A stretch of DNA of 64,000 nucleotides from Gammaproteobacteria bacterium (lineage in GTDB: Bacteria > Pseudomonadota > Gammaproteobacteria > Xanthomonadales > Marinicellaceae): positions 310,001-374,000 of the forward strand of contig JAWLAO010000003.1 of the NCBI GenBank assembly GCA_041395445.1. The letters run 5' to 3'. Under the pieces are notes generated by a model that saw nothing but the letters and a program-made list of their open reading frames with translations, was not told the DNA's origin and did not search any database. Position numbers and translations under genes: made by a program. Shown piece by piece: positions 44,408 to 53,381 of this stretch (position 1 is the first letter of the stretch; each line of letters opens with the position of its first letter).

Positions 44408-45223
44408 ATGAATCAAATAAAACGTTGCCAACCTTTTTTAGGAACATTCGTTGATATTTACATAGAAGCAGAAATTAGTGATGAAAATTTAATTGATGTT
44501 AGTAATGAAGCCTATTCAATTATTGCTGATATCCATAGAAAAATGAGCTTCCATGAGGCCAGTAGTGAAGTATCGAGATTAAATGAATCTGCATACAGAG
44601 AACCAATAAAAGTTTCACAAGACTTCATTCAAGTATTAAATTTTTCGATTGAATTAAGCATCTTGACTGATGGAATATTCGATATTTGTATTGCCAATGA
44701 ATTAATGAAATCAGGGCTTTTACCAAATCATAATAACTATAAACATCATTCCAATAGGTATGAAAATATCGAAATTGAAGACGATACTGTTTTCTTTAAG
44801 AAACCTCTTAGTCTTGATGTTGGAGGAGTCGCTAAAGGCTATGCAGTTGATAAAGCTTTTGAACATATAGTCAATAAACTTGATTCCGCTAATGTTAGTC
44901 AAATAAGCATCAATGCCGGTGGGGATATAAGGTATTTTGATTGGGAAAATAGCTGGGTATATATTCCCAATCAAAATAAAAACCTAAAACCCTACCAATT
45001 GTTGCGACCAGGTTTAGCAACAAGCTCCGGCTATTATTCACCAGGAAACAATTTACAGGTTTTTAGTCCGGTGACAGGGAAGCAAGTAGAGGCTAAAGAA
45101 ACTATCAGTGTTTTTGCTGATAAGTGTATGCACGCGGATGCATTAACAAAAGTGGTAGCGTTAAGCGGAGGCAAATATCGTTGTGTTTTTGATAAATATA
45201 ATGCTTTGTATATGAAGAATTAA
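44408..45223 (+). CDS. apbE: FAD:protein FMN transferase (ApbE family)
   Basis: 271 residues. ApbE transfers FMN from FAD to a Thr in the target motif of exported redox proteins. Typical features are MSFHEASSEVSRLNESAY near residue 50, DVGGVAKGYAVDKAFEHI (the 'DLGGIAKGYAVD' motif) near 140, INAGGDIRYFD, GLATSSGYYSPG and, near the C-terminus, FADKCMHADALTKVVALSGG with the metal-binding DAxTKV. No cleavable signal or lipobox is evident, which is unusual since most ApbE act in the periplasm. It may be anchored differently or modify before Tat export; this is inference. It lies two bases after the FMN-binding protein gene. Confidence 0.92.
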   Translation: MNQIKRCQPFLGTFVDIYIEAEISDENLIDVSNEAYSIIADIHRKMSFHEASSEVSRLNESAYREPIKVSQDFIQVLNFSIELSILTDGIFDICIANELMKSGLLPNHNNYKHHSNRYENIEIEDDTVFFKKPLSLDVGGVAKGYAVDKAFEHIVNKLDSANVSQISINAGGDIRYFDWENSWVYIPNQNKNLKPYQLLRPGLATSSGYYSPGNNLQVFSPVTGKQVEAKETISVFADKCMHADALTKVVALSGGKYRCVFDKYNALYMKN

Positions 45224-45224
45224 T

Positions 45225-45689
45225 ATGGTTAAAATGAAGATAAAAAAATCAATTAAGAACATTCTATACATTTGTTTAAGTTGTAGTTTAATTACGGGTT
45301 TGCTTTTTTTTATTTTTAATGAATGGATTGTTGTTGAGGGAGAGTTTGGACCGGTTAAACATCCTTATCAGCATAGAATACTTATATTTCATGGGTTGTC
45401 TGCATTTATATTGATGATGATTCTCGGTTCTATTTTTACAAATCATATTCCTTTAGGGTGGAAAACAAAAAAACTTAAGAAAGCAGGAATGATATTGGCT
45501 TCCTTTGCATCAATACAAATAATAACGGCATTCTTACTTTATTATATGAGTGGGGAAGCTAGAGATTATGTCAAATACCTACATTTAATAATTGGGACGT
45601 TATTACCATTTGCTCTTATCTTTCATATCGTGCTGGGGAAAAAAACATTTAACAAAGAATTTAAAACCACAACTGATAAAAAGTCATAG
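45225..45689 (+). CDS. Four-helix membrane protein, possible b-type cytochrome or quinol-side partner
   Basis: 154 residues with four predicted membrane helices. Histidines lie at matching places in the helices: HPYQHRILIFHGLSAF (helix 2 start) and YLHLIIGTLLPFALIFHIVLG (helix 4), arranged like haem ligands of small DUF4405/cytochrome-b561-like proteins. The gene starts two bases after apbE and ends the Fur-box operon. A plausible scheme is quinol to this protein, to the exported FMN protein, then to an extracellular or periplasmic acceptor such as ferric iron. Haem binding is not certain from sequence alone. Confidence 0.6.
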   Translation: MVKMKIKKSIKNILYICLSCSLITGLLFFIFNEWIVVEGEFGPVKHPYQHRILIFHGLSAFILMMILGSIFTNHIPLGWKTKKLKKAGMILASFASIQIITAFLLYYMSGEARDYVKYLHLIIGTLLPFALIFHIVLGKKTFNKEFKTTTDKKS

Positions 45690-45853
45690 AAACTCATCCT
45701 TAAAAACCGTAACAGAGACGAGATTTTAAATTTCGCACCTCTTAAGAGAATTTAAACCTATTTATTCTCCTGATGATTAGATTTAAAAACAATAAACGGA
45801 AAGTAACTACTGTATAATGCCACCTCCTTTCTTTACTTCAATTCAATAATTTT

Positions 45854-47695
45854 ATGTCTAACTCTTCTGAGAATATCTCTTTTAATCAATTAGGTTTATC
45901 ATCTTCTGTGCTTAAAGCCGTTAAAGAAAACGGTTATGAGCAACCATCGCCGATTCAAGTTCAAAGTATTCCTGCAATTTTGTCCGGTAGAGATGTTCTC
46001 GGTCAGGCTCAAACCGGGACCGGCAAAACCGCTGCTTTTGCATTACCTATTTTGACAAACTTAGATTTGCACTCGACAGATGTTCAGGTCTTGGTATTAA
46101 CACCGACCAGAGAACTGGCAATACAGGTTTCTGAGGCTTTTCAAAGCTATGCCAAATACATAAAAGGATTTCATGTGTTACCAATTTATGGAGGTCAAAG
46201 CTTTGAACCACAATTGAGAGCTTTAAAACGGGGTGTGCATGTTGTGGTTGGAACACCGGGTCGAGTGATGGATCACATGCGACGAAATACTTTGAAACTC
46301 GATGCTTTAAAAACACTGGTGCTTGATGAAGCTGATGAAATGTTGAGAATGGGCTTTATTGATGACGTGGACTGGATTCTTGGACACACTCCTAAAGACA
46401 GACAAATTGCTTTATATTCGGCAACAATGCCACCGCAAATCAAAAAAGTGGCAACCAATCATTTGAATAAACCGGTTGACATCAAGATAGTAACAAAAAC
46501 AACCACTTCTAAAAATATTAATCAAAGATATTGGCTGGTCAGCGGGTTGCACAAACTGGATGCCTTAACTCGTCTGTTGGAAACAGAAAATTTTGATGGG
46601 GTACTGGTCTTTGTGCGAACAAAAGTTGCGACAGAAGAGCTTGCAGATAAACTCAAAGCACGAGGTTTTGCTGCTGAAGCCTTAAATGGTGATTTGGTAC
46701 AAAAACAAAGAGAACGATTGGTCAACAATTTAAAAAATGGCAGTATTGATATTTTAATCGGAACAGACGTCGTTGCCCGTGGACTGGATGTGGACAGAAT
46801 TAGTCATGTTATCAATTATGATATTCCTTATGATATTGAATCTTATGTTCATCGTATTGGCAGAACCGGTCGAGCCGGTCGTTCCGGAGAAGCCATATTA
46901 TTTGTTGGGCGTCGGGAACAAAGAATGCTGCGAATGATTGAATCGGCCACAAAACAGCCAATTCAACCAATGAAAATGCCAACTGTTGCAGACATTAACT
47001 CACAAAGAATGCAAAAGTTTAAGGATAAAATATCCGATACGTTGGCAACTGCTGATTTAGGAATCTTTCAACAATTGGTTAGAGAGTTTCAAAAGGAAAC
47101 TGAAAATGACACCATACAAATAGCTGCCGCATTGGCATACATGTCACAGAAAGAGTTGGGCTCACTTTTAACAAAAGAAGAAGACTTTCGTCACGAAATG
47201 CCTGAGAGCAAGCATGGCAAAGACAGTAAAAATAAAAAGCAAAACAAACCTGATAAGAAAATTAAGACAGAAGCTCAGCCATTAAAAAAATATCCTGAGG
47301 TGCCAATGCAACGCTACAAAATCGCTGTTGGTTATAATGAAAATGTAAAGCCATCAAATATTGTCGGCATGATTGCCAATGAAGCAGAGATTGATAAAGA
47401 CTTTATCGGCCACATTGAGATATATGACTCAATGAGCACTGTCGATTTGCCCGATGAAATGCCAAATGAAATTTTGAAGCAATTACAGGAAGCCTTTATT
47501 TGTGGAAAAAGGAGCAATATGCAGATTTTATCAGAGGAGGGCGATTCTTCCTTTGAGCCACATAAAAAGAAGCCATTCCAAGAAAAAAGAAAACCCGTTT
47601 CTAAAAAAGGTAAAAGTAAAAAAGCGATTTCTCCAAACTCTAAGAGCAAAAAAACAGCAAGGAAACCAACAAAAAAAGCACGAAAGAAGTTTTAA
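45854..47695 (+). CDS. deaD: DEAD-box RNA helicase DeaD/CsdA
   Basis: 613 residues. The helicase core has the Q motif (GYEQPSPIQVQSIP), AQTGTGKTAAF (Walker A), PTRELAIQV, VVGTPGRVMDH, VLDEADEM, YSATMP, TDVVARGLDVDRISHVINYD and HRIGRTGRAGRSG. A DbpA-type RNA-binding domain follows (about residues 482-553, QRYKIAVGYNENVKPSNIVGMIANEAEI), then a long lysine-rich tail. It helps ribosome assembly and mRNA decay, mostly in the cold. TATAAT at 45813-45818 is a likely -10, with the start about 35 bases downstream. Single-gene unit. Confidence 0.95.
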   Translation: MSNSSENISFNQLGLSSSVLKAVKENGYEQPSPIQVQSIPAILSGRDVLGQAQTGTGKTAAFALPILTNLDLHSTDVQVLVLTPTRELAIQVSEAFQSYAKYIKGFHVLPIYGGQSFEPQLRALKRGVHVVVGTPGRVMDHMRRNTLKLDALKTLVLDEADEMLRMGFIDDVDWILGHTPKDRQIALYSATMPPQIKKVATNHLNKPVDIKIVTKTTTSKNINQRYWLVSGLHKLDALTRLLETENFDGVLVFVRTKVATEELADKLKARGFAAEALNGDLVQKQRERLVNNLKNGSIDILIGTDVVARGLDVDRISHVINYDIPYDIESYVHRIGRTGRAGRSGEAILFVGRREQRMLRMIESATKQPIQPMKMPTVADINSQRMQKFKDKISDTLATADLGIFQQLVREFQKETENDTIQIAAALAYMSQKELGSLLTKEEDFRHEMPESKHGKDSKNKKQNKPDKKIKTEAQPLKKYPEVPMQRYKIAVGYNENVKPSNIVGMIANEAEIDKDFIGHIEIYDSMSTVDLPDEMPNEILKQLQEAFICGKRSNMQILSEEGDSSFEPHKKKPFQEKRKPVSKKGKSKKAISPNSKSKKTARKPTKKARKKF

Positions 47696-47740
47696 CGAGT
47701 CTCCGTTCTTTTCTCAAACCAATGTGACTCCAATCAATGC

Positions 47741-47746
47741 TATAAT
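47741..47746 (+). promoter_or_regulatory. Extended -10 six bases before the GTG start at 47753
   Basis: TGCTATAAT (47738-47746) is an extended -10; TATAAT is followed by six bases and then GTG 47753. As with mutL and the glycosyltransferase gene, transcription would begin at the start codon. AGAGA directly abuts the GTG and is too close to act as a ribosome site. Confidence 0.45.
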
Positions 47747-47752
47747 CAGAGA

Positions 47753-48346
47753 GTGAAAAATCTGATTTATACTTCGTTAATATTGATTGTTATTTGGTTC
47801 TTTTTCTTTAAAGAGGAACCAAAAGTTGTTTTGTCTCCTGGAGTCAAAGCGGTTGAAGACCCGGTTCAAGTTGATAATGAAACAATTCCTTCAATAAAAT
47901 TTGGCAAATATCAAATCAAGCCCCAAGCCGAATTTTCATTGCACGGAAAGATACTTTCAAAAAAATACTATCAAGATGACAGTTCTGATTTAACTTCTGT
48001 GGATTTAGCAATGGGTTGGGGTCGAATGTCGGATGAGAAGGTTTTGGAAAGTATAGAAATCAGCCAGTCAGGTCGTTGGTATCGCTGGAATGCCAATCCA
48101 TTTCCAATTCCTAGAAGAGAAATAGAAACTCATAGTGCCAATATGCATATCATTGCCGCGGATGAACAGGTACAGGACATGATAGAACGAGCTCCTGCCG
48201 GAAGTATTGTACGTTTTAAAGGTTATCTGGTTCGTGCGGAAAAAGATGATGGTTGGTTCTGGCAAAGTTCTCTCACTCGGGATGATACGGGCGGAGGTGC
48301 GTGCGAGTTGGTCTATGTGAAGGACTTTTATGTCGTCGAGGAGTAA
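47753..48346 (+). CDS. Conserved hypothetical membrane-anchored protein
   Basis: 197 residues from GTG 47753, the only start that keeps the N-terminal membrane helix (NLIYTSLILIVIWFFFF). The soluble part, presumably periplasmic, contains FSLHGKILSKKYY, SVDLAMGWGRMSD, SGRWYRWNANPFPIPRREIETHSANMHII and IVRFKGYLVRAE, ending in DDGWFWQSSLTRDDTGGGACELVYV. I recall similar unnamed proteins in other proteobacteria but no assigned role. The conserved Trp/His/Arg cluster suggests a binding pocket. It stands alone between deaD and the TPR-sulfotransferase gene. Confidence 0.7.
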   Translation: MKNLIYTSLILIVIWFFFFKEEPKVVLSPGVKAVEDPVQVDNETIPSIKFGKYQIKPQAEFSLHGKILSKKYYQDDSSDLTSVDLAMGWGRMSDEKVLESIEISQSGRWYRWNANPFPIPRREIETHSANMHIIAADEQVQDMIERAPAGSIVRFKGYLVRAEKDDGWFWQSSLTRDDTGGGACELVYVKDFYVVEE

Positions 48347-48423
48347 AGTTTGATTTCCTAAAGATGTGCAATAAAATGAAAAATCACTATAATGGCAGCC
48401 TTGTTGAAATATAGAAATTAAAG

Positions 48424-50421
48424 ATGAAATCTCGCGAGATTATAAAACAAGTCAAAGAGCTTCTAAAAAATAGTCAAACTGAATCAGCCCTGACACTTTT
48501 AAAAGAGCATCCTGAAGATGAACGATGCCAAGCGACATTGAGGGAATATTACATTGGCGAAATGGATTTGCAAAATGCTATTCCTTTGGCTGAAAGTATG
48601 TCTCAAAACCAGACAGCAGAAGGCTTGATTTCATCATCTTTTCTAAATTTATTACAACAAAACCTGCAAGTAGCAATTGAATCTGCCCAGAATGCAATTC
48701 AACAAGACCCGGATAATAGCCATGCCTACAACCATTTAGCCCGAGCTTTACAAAATGCAGGACAATCGAATAGGGCATTGGAAAATTTCGCGAGAGCGGT
48801 GGCAATTGATCCTGATTACGCGGAAGCCTGGCATAATCTTGGACATACTCAGCGAGCTATCGGACAGTTGGGTGTGGCAATTTCGAGTTATAAAAATGCA
48901 GTTGAGCATTTTCCGCAATATCAATCAGCATGGTACAATATGGCAGTAACCTATTCAGCGCAACAAGATTATCAACAAGCTGAAAGAATCTTCAACAATT
49001 TGTTAGAAATCAATCCCAATCATTTGTTGGGATTAGTCAATGCCGGATTGAATTATCATCATCAAGGAAATTTTGCTGCGGCCGATAAGTGCTATATGAA
49101 AGCTCTGGAGTTGGATGCTAATTTCCCCTTAACCTACTGTTATAAGGGCATTCTCCACAACGAATTGCAAGAAACAGAGCCCGCATTACAGTACTTACAT
49201 AAAGCAGTTGAGCTCAATCCTAATGAAGTGGAAGCATGGTGTGAATTAGCGAATGTTTATGAAAAAAACAATAACTTACAAAATGCGGCTTATGCAAATC
49301 AAAGAGCACTTTCAATTGATCCGCAGAACCCAACTGGATTAATTGATCTGGCAAGAATCAAGCGAAGAGAAAAACAACCTCAGCAAGCATTGGAGATATT
49401 ACAAAAAGTTTTTTGGCAATCCTTGTCTTTAAACAAACAAATCGAATACTGGTTCGAAAACGCAGAGATATTTGATAAGGTTGGAGATTATCAAAATGCT
49501 TTCTTGGCATATTCTCAAGCCAATAGGTTGGCGTCTGAAAGTCCTCGTTTCAAGCAAATTAACCCCAATGCCTTTGATGAATCGCTTCATGAGATTAAAA
49601 GTTGGATATCTGTCAAAAATAGAAACTCACAAGATACAAACACAACTGCTGATAATGGTAAAGATTTATGTTTTCTGATTGGTTTTCCTCGTTCGGGAAC
49701 AACATTGATAGATACAATTTTAAGCTCTCATGACAATATTGTTTCGATTGAAGAAAAGCCAACCATTGAAACTTTGCTCAATCATTTAAAAGAAAAAGGA
49801 CAAAACTATTGGTTATTGACTGAACCAATGGACTTTAAAACTAAAGAAGAGTTGCAATCAATGTATCGAGATATAATTGACACTTATGCAGATACTGAAG
49901 ATAAAATTGTTCTCGATAAACTTCCGTTCAGGTTTTTGCAATCGGGATTTATTCATGAGCTATTCCCTGAAGCCCGGTTTATCTTTATGCAAAGACATCC
50001 AATGGATGTAATTCTTAGTAACTTCTTTCAAAACTATGCACCAACAAAAGCATTTTTGCATTTTGGAACTCTCGAGAAAAGTGCTGAGATGTATTTGAAA
50101 ACCATGAATCTTTGGCAAGATTTAAAACAAGACTTAAACGGAAAATTGATTGAAGTTCGCTACGAAGATTTAACTGATAATCCAGAAAAAACAATGAATG
50201 ATGTTTGCGAATTTTTGGGAATTAAATTTGATGAGTCCATGTTGGATAAGGACAAACGCTTGCAATCTCGAAACCGAATCAGTACCAACAGTTATGCTCA
50301 GTTTGCTGATGATATTTATCTCCATTCTCAAAACAGATGGAAAAACTATCAAACCTTTTTTGAGCCGTTAAAAGGAAAACTCGAGTCAGTAGTTAAAAGC
50401 CTTAATTACAAATTTGAATAA
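48424..50421 (+). CDS. TPR-repeat sulfotransferase
   Basis: 665 residues. Residues about 30-380 are TPR helices in 34-residue steps (for example NSHAYNHLARALQNAGQSNRALENF, AEAWHNLGHTQRAIGQLGVAI). From about residue 415 comes a sulfotransferase domain: FLIGFPRSGTTLIDTIL is the 5'-phosphosulfate loop for PAPS, and FIFMQRHPMDVILSNFFQ holds the 3'-phosphate Arg/Ser positions, with LIEVRYEDLTDNPEKTM downstream. No signal peptide is present, so it acts in the cytosol, probably on a glycan, peptide or metabolite held by the TPR part. TATAAT at 48388-48393 is a likely -10. The acceptor is unknown. Confidence 0.88.
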   Translation: MKSREIIKQVKELLKNSQTESALTLLKEHPEDERCQATLREYYIGEMDLQNAIPLAESMSQNQTAEGLISSSFLNLLQQNLQVAIESAQNAIQQDPDNSHAYNHLARALQNAGQSNRALENFARAVAIDPDYAEAWHNLGHTQRAIGQLGVAISSYKNAVEHFPQYQSAWYNMAVTYSAQQDYQQAERIFNNLLEINPNHLLGLVNAGLNYHHQGNFAAADKCYMKALELDANFPLTYCYKGILHNELQETEPALQYLHKAVELNPNEVEAWCELANVYEKNNNLQNAAYANQRALSIDPQNPTGLIDLARIKRREKQPQQALEILQKVFWQSLSLNKQIEYWFENAEIFDKVGDYQNAFLAYSQANRLASESPRFKQINPNAFDESLHEIKSWISVKNRNSQDTNTTADNGKDLCFLIGFPRSGTTLIDTILSSHDNIVSIEEKPTIETLLNHLKEKGQNYWLLTEPMDFKTKEELQSMYRDIIDTYADTEDKIVLDKLPFRFLQSGFIHELFPEARFIFMQRHPMDVILSNFFQNYAPTKAFLHFGTLEKSAEMYLKTMNLWQDLKQDLNGKLIEVRYEDLTDNPEKTMNDVCEFLGIKFDESMLDKDKRLQSRNRISTNSYAQFADDIYLHSQNRWKNYQTFFEPLKGKLESVVKSLNYKFE

Positions 50422-50448
50422 AAAAGCCGCCTCATCAGCGGCTTTTTT
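50421..50448 (+). terminator. Rho-independent terminator shared by convergent genes
   Basis: AAAAAGCCGC (50421-50430) pairs with GCGGCTTTTTT (50438-50448) around a 7-base loop. A-rich and T-rich sides make it usable in both directions, for the TPR-sulfotransferase gene on + and comEA on -. Confidence 0.85.
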
Positions 50449-50466
50449 AGATGGATTGATTTCGAA

Positions 50467-50727
50467 TTATTTATCTGTCAATTCAATCGAATCACGGTTT
50501 TTCTCAACTGTTTTTAAACCGATGCCTTTAACTTCTGTCAGGCTTTCGATGGTTTTGAAATCACCGTGTTCAGTGCGATAATCAACGATTGCTTGAGCTT
50601 TTTTCGCACCTATGCCGTTCAATTCATCGGCTAAAGATTTAGCATCTGCGGTATTAATATTGACTGCAAACAAAGATTGACTAAAAAGAACCAAAGAAGT
50701 GATTGCTGCTGTTAATAATTTTTTCAT
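50467..50727 (-). CDS. ComEA-type helix-hairpin-helix DNA-binding protein
   Basis: 86 residues. A signal peptide (about 1-22, ending FAV) precedes VNINTADAKSLADELNGIGAKKAQAIVDYR and LTEVKGIGLKTVEKNRDSI, the double helix-hairpin-helix of ComEA. In naturally competent gammaproteobacteria the periplasmic ComEA binds incoming DNA and ratchets it across the outer membrane. It is the short, signal-peptide-only version, like Vibrio ComEA. No other competence gene is near. Confidence 0.9.
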   Translation of the reverse strand: MKKLLTAAITSLVLFSQSLFAVNINTADAKSLADELNGIGAKKAQAIVDYRTEHGDFKTIESLTEVKGIGLKTVEKNRDSIELTDK

Positions 50728-51330
50728 AATTTTTCTCCAAAATGTTTAAATTGATTTTTACCAGTTCGCAACATTGCGAAACATGGTGCTCATTTTAGAG
50801 ATCGAGAAAATATAAAATATCGGCAAATTGCTTTTTGGTTTTAGGAAAATATTTAAAGTTTCAAGTGGTTTTCCTACAAAGTTTAGCTTGATACTTTTCT
50901 TACTTGTCTAAGAAAAGTATCGCAAAAGAATGACACCCCAAACTCTCAGCCGTTGGCTCTTTTGTGTCATCTTCGGGCTTGACCCGGAGATCTAGTGAAA
51001 CTATGTCATACTGAGCGAAAGCGAAGTATCCCAACAAAGATATGGTTATGCTGAATTTATTCCAGCATCTTTCTTTTCGTTACTTTTGCTTGTGCGAAAA
51101 GTAACACAAAACACACCCCAAACTCTCAACCTAAAGGTTTCCCTTAATATTTTATCGAATTTGGCGAGGTATTTGAACTCGCTTCGCTCAGACATAAATA
51201 CCTCGTAATTCCAAATTCTCAAAAATATTTCGGTGAGAGTAAAGGGGAGATTATTGCTTCGTTTGACTACAATGTCATACTGAGCAAAACAGCTTTACTT
51301 TACGAAGTTGTAAATACTTCACAACATCAC
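50728..51330 (+). repeat. 603-bp intergenic region of hairpin repeats and palindromes
   Basis: No gene is supported here. The hairpin GATACTTTTCTT / AAGAAAAGTATC (50890-50901, 50910-50921) and a related one GTTACTTTT / AAAAGTAAC (51079-51087, 51097-51105) are each followed by CACCCCAAACTCTCA (50934 and 51114). GTCATACTGAGC occurs at 51005 and 51274. A large imperfect palindrome spans about 51114-51253, with arms GAATTTGG / CCAAATTC and CGAGGTATTT / AAATACCTCG. The mix resembles dispersed REP/MITE-like elements accumulated between convergent or tail-to-tail genes. Confidence 0.6.
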
Positions 51331-52290
51331 TTAACTCTCCATACCTTTCTTAATCTCCTGAGCCAGTTGGAAAACGGCCATAGCATACATTTCGCTGTGG
51401 TTGTAACGAGTGATAACATAGAAGTTGTGAAGGCCGAACCAGTATTCCATTTCGTGCTTTTGTTGGAGTTGGGTGAGGGTGATGAGTTCTTTTTTATCCA
51501 GTTTTTGTTTGACGGAAAAGCCGTAGTCATTGAGTTTTTGAACGGTTAATGATGGTTTGAGGTCTTGTTTTTTGAGTTTGGTGTGTTTTTTTGCAGTGGT
51601 TGCGATGTAAGCGATACCTTGATCTTTTTTCCATCCATGGGCTTTGAGATAGTTTCCGACGCTGGCAATGGCATCCGGAATGTTGTTAAGCAAGTCTCTT
51701 TGCCCATCTTTGTCATAGTCCACAGCATATTGCAGATAGGAGCTTGGCATAAATTGTCCAAAGCCCATAGCTCCGGCGTATGAGCCTTTGGCTTCCAGCG
51801 GGTCGATTTTTTCTTTATTAACCAGATTCATGAAATTAGCCAGTTCTTTGGTAAAGAATGGCGAGCGTTTCGGGTAATGAAATGCCAAAGTATAAAGAGC
51901 ATCAATTACTTTGTAGTTGCCTTTTATTTTGCCATAATAAGTTTCAACACCGATAATTGCGACGATAATTTCAGAAGGAACGCCACTGTCTTTGCTGACT
52001 TTATCCAGAACCTCCTTGTATTCTTTCCAGAACTTAACACCACCGTTGATACGTTTGTCAGTAAGAAATATTGGTCTGTATTCAAACCATTTTTTTTCTT
52101 TTTCAGCCGGTCGATTCATGGCATCAATGATGCTTTGCTGCTTTTGAGCATTTTCAAGAATGTTTTTTACGAATTCTTCGTCCAGATTATGTTCCTTGGC
52201 AGTTTCCTTAATAAAGGTTTCCGCATCAGGGAGAGTGTTTTTTGCGTAAACAGAGAAAGACAATACGAGCAATAAAAGAGTTTTTTTCAT
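51331..52290 (-). CDS. mltB: Membrane-bound lytic murein transglycosylase B
   Basis: 319 residues with a signal peptide (MKKTLLLLVLSFSVYA). There is no lipobox, so it may be soluble in the periplasm. The MltB family pattern is clear: VPSEIIVAIIGVETYYGKIKGNYKVIDALYTLAFHYPKRSPFF contains the catalytic Glu (VETYYG), followed by GSYAGAMGFGQFMPSSY and NDYGFSVK. It cleaves glycan strands of peptidoglycan to anhydro-muropeptides. It ends the elongasome operon, overlapping rodA by four bases, so lytic activity is made together with the elongation machinery. Confidence 0.93.
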   Translation of the reverse strand: MKKTLLLLVLSFSVYAKNTLPDAETFIKETAKEHNLDEEFVKNILENAQKQQSIIDAMNRPAEKEKKWFEYRPIFLTDKRINGGVKFWKEYKEVLDKVSKDSGVPSEIIVAIIGVETYYGKIKGNYKVIDALYTLAFHYPKRSPFFTKELANFMNLVNKEKIDPLEAKGSYAGAMGFGQFMPSSYLQYAVDYDKDGQRDLLNNIPDAIASVGNYLKAHGWKKDQGIAYIATTAKKHTKLKKQDLKPSLTVQKLNDYGFSVKQKLDKKELITLTQLQQKHEMEYWFGLHNFYVITRYNHSEMYAMAVFQLAQEIKKGMES

Positions 52291-53381
52291 GATTTCAATA
52301 ATTTCCTATGGTTGTGAACAGACATTATCATTCCGAAAGAAGCCATCAGCGTGATGATTGATGTTCCTCCGTAGCTTACCAGTGGTAATGGTACACCAAC
52401 TACGGGCAACAAACCACTAATCATACCTGCATTGATAAACAGGTAAAGGAAGAATGTTAAAGACAAAGCACCGGCAAAAAGGCGATTGAACGTATCTTTA
52501 GCTCGGAAGGCAATGAGTAATCCTCTGAATATGATCGCCAGATAAATCGCTAAAAGTATCATTACACCGACAAGTCCGAATTCCTCCGATAATACTGAGA
52601 GTATAAAATCGGTGGAATGTTCCGGCAAAAAATCAAGTTGTGTTTGAGTGCCGTTCTGCCAACCTTTACCAAACAAGCCACCGGAACCAATAGCAATTTT
52701 GGATTGGATGATATTCCAGCTTGAACCCAATGTATCGCTTTCTGGGTTGAGAAAAGTCAGAACTCTGCGTTTTTGATAGTCTTTGAGAATAAAACTCCAG
52801 GCAATTGGAGCCAATGCCGCAATAGAAATAATTCCGCCAAGAAAATATTTCCAGGAAATTCCTGCAAGAAATAATACAAAAAGTCCGCTGACTGCGACGA
52901 GTATGGATGTTCCCAAGTCCGGCTGGTTTTGAATAAGAACAACTGGAACGAGCAATAAAACCAAACAACTGATTATGGATTTGAAATCAGGGGGTAAAAC
53001 ACGAAAACGAAAATACCATGCAAGGATTAAAGGAATTGTCAGTTTTGCTAATTCAGAGGGTTGAAACCGAATTCCAATCTGCAACCAGCGTTTTGCGCCT
53101 TTGGACTCATATCCAAAAAAGTATACAGAAACTAGCAAAATAATGGTAATGACATAAAGCCAGGGTGTGATACCTGCCAGTTTTTCAGGTTTTAGCTGAG
53201 CTAACATCAACATCACTACAAAACCAAGAGCTAATCGTATCATTTGTTTTTTGACTAACCCCCAGCCTCCGGCAGAGTACAACACAAAAAGCCCATACCC
53301 AATTAATATCAGAATAAATGAAACCAACCACCAGTCGATGTAGTGTCTTTTATTGAAGTTTTGTGTCTTATTCGTCAGCAT
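52287..53381 (-). CDS. rodA: Rod-shape-determining SEDS glycosyltransferase RodA
   Basis: 364 residues from ATG 53381, six bases after AGGAAG; an upstream TTG at 53387 has no such spacing. About ten membrane helices. SEDS signatures: WLQIGIRFQPSELAKLTIPL, NQPDLGTSILVAVSG, QKRRVLTFLNPESDTLGSSWNIIQSKIAIGSGGLFGKGW, LPEHSTDFILSVLSEEFG and PLPLVSYGGTS. The conserved Asp in PEHSTDF lies in the catalytic loop. RodA polymerises glycan strands in partnership with PBP2, whose gene it overlaps by 14 bases. Confidence 0.96.
   Translation of the reverse strand: MLTNKTQNFNKRHYIDWWLVSFILILIGYGLFVLYSAGGWGLVKKQMIRLALGFVVMLMLAQLKPEKLAGITPWLYVITIILLVSVYFFGYESKGAKRWLQIGIRFQPSELAKLTIPLILAWYFRFRVLPPDFKSIISCLVLLLVPVVLIQNQPDLGTSILVAVSGLFVLFLAGISWKYFLGGIISIAALAPIAWSFILKDYQKRRVLTFLNPESDTLGSSWNIIQSKIAIGSGGLFGKGWQNGTQTQLDFLPEHSTDFILSVLSEEFGLVGVMILLAIYLAIIFRGLLIAFRAKDTFNRLFAGALSLTFFLYLFINAGMISGLLPVVGVPLPLVSYGGTSIITLMASFGMIMSVHNHRKLLKS

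Noticed and set aside
50728..51330. CRISPR array or tRNA genes in the repeat-rich gap
   Set aside because: Repeats are not regularly spaced and no cloverleaf with CCA-type end or T-arm pattern could be read.
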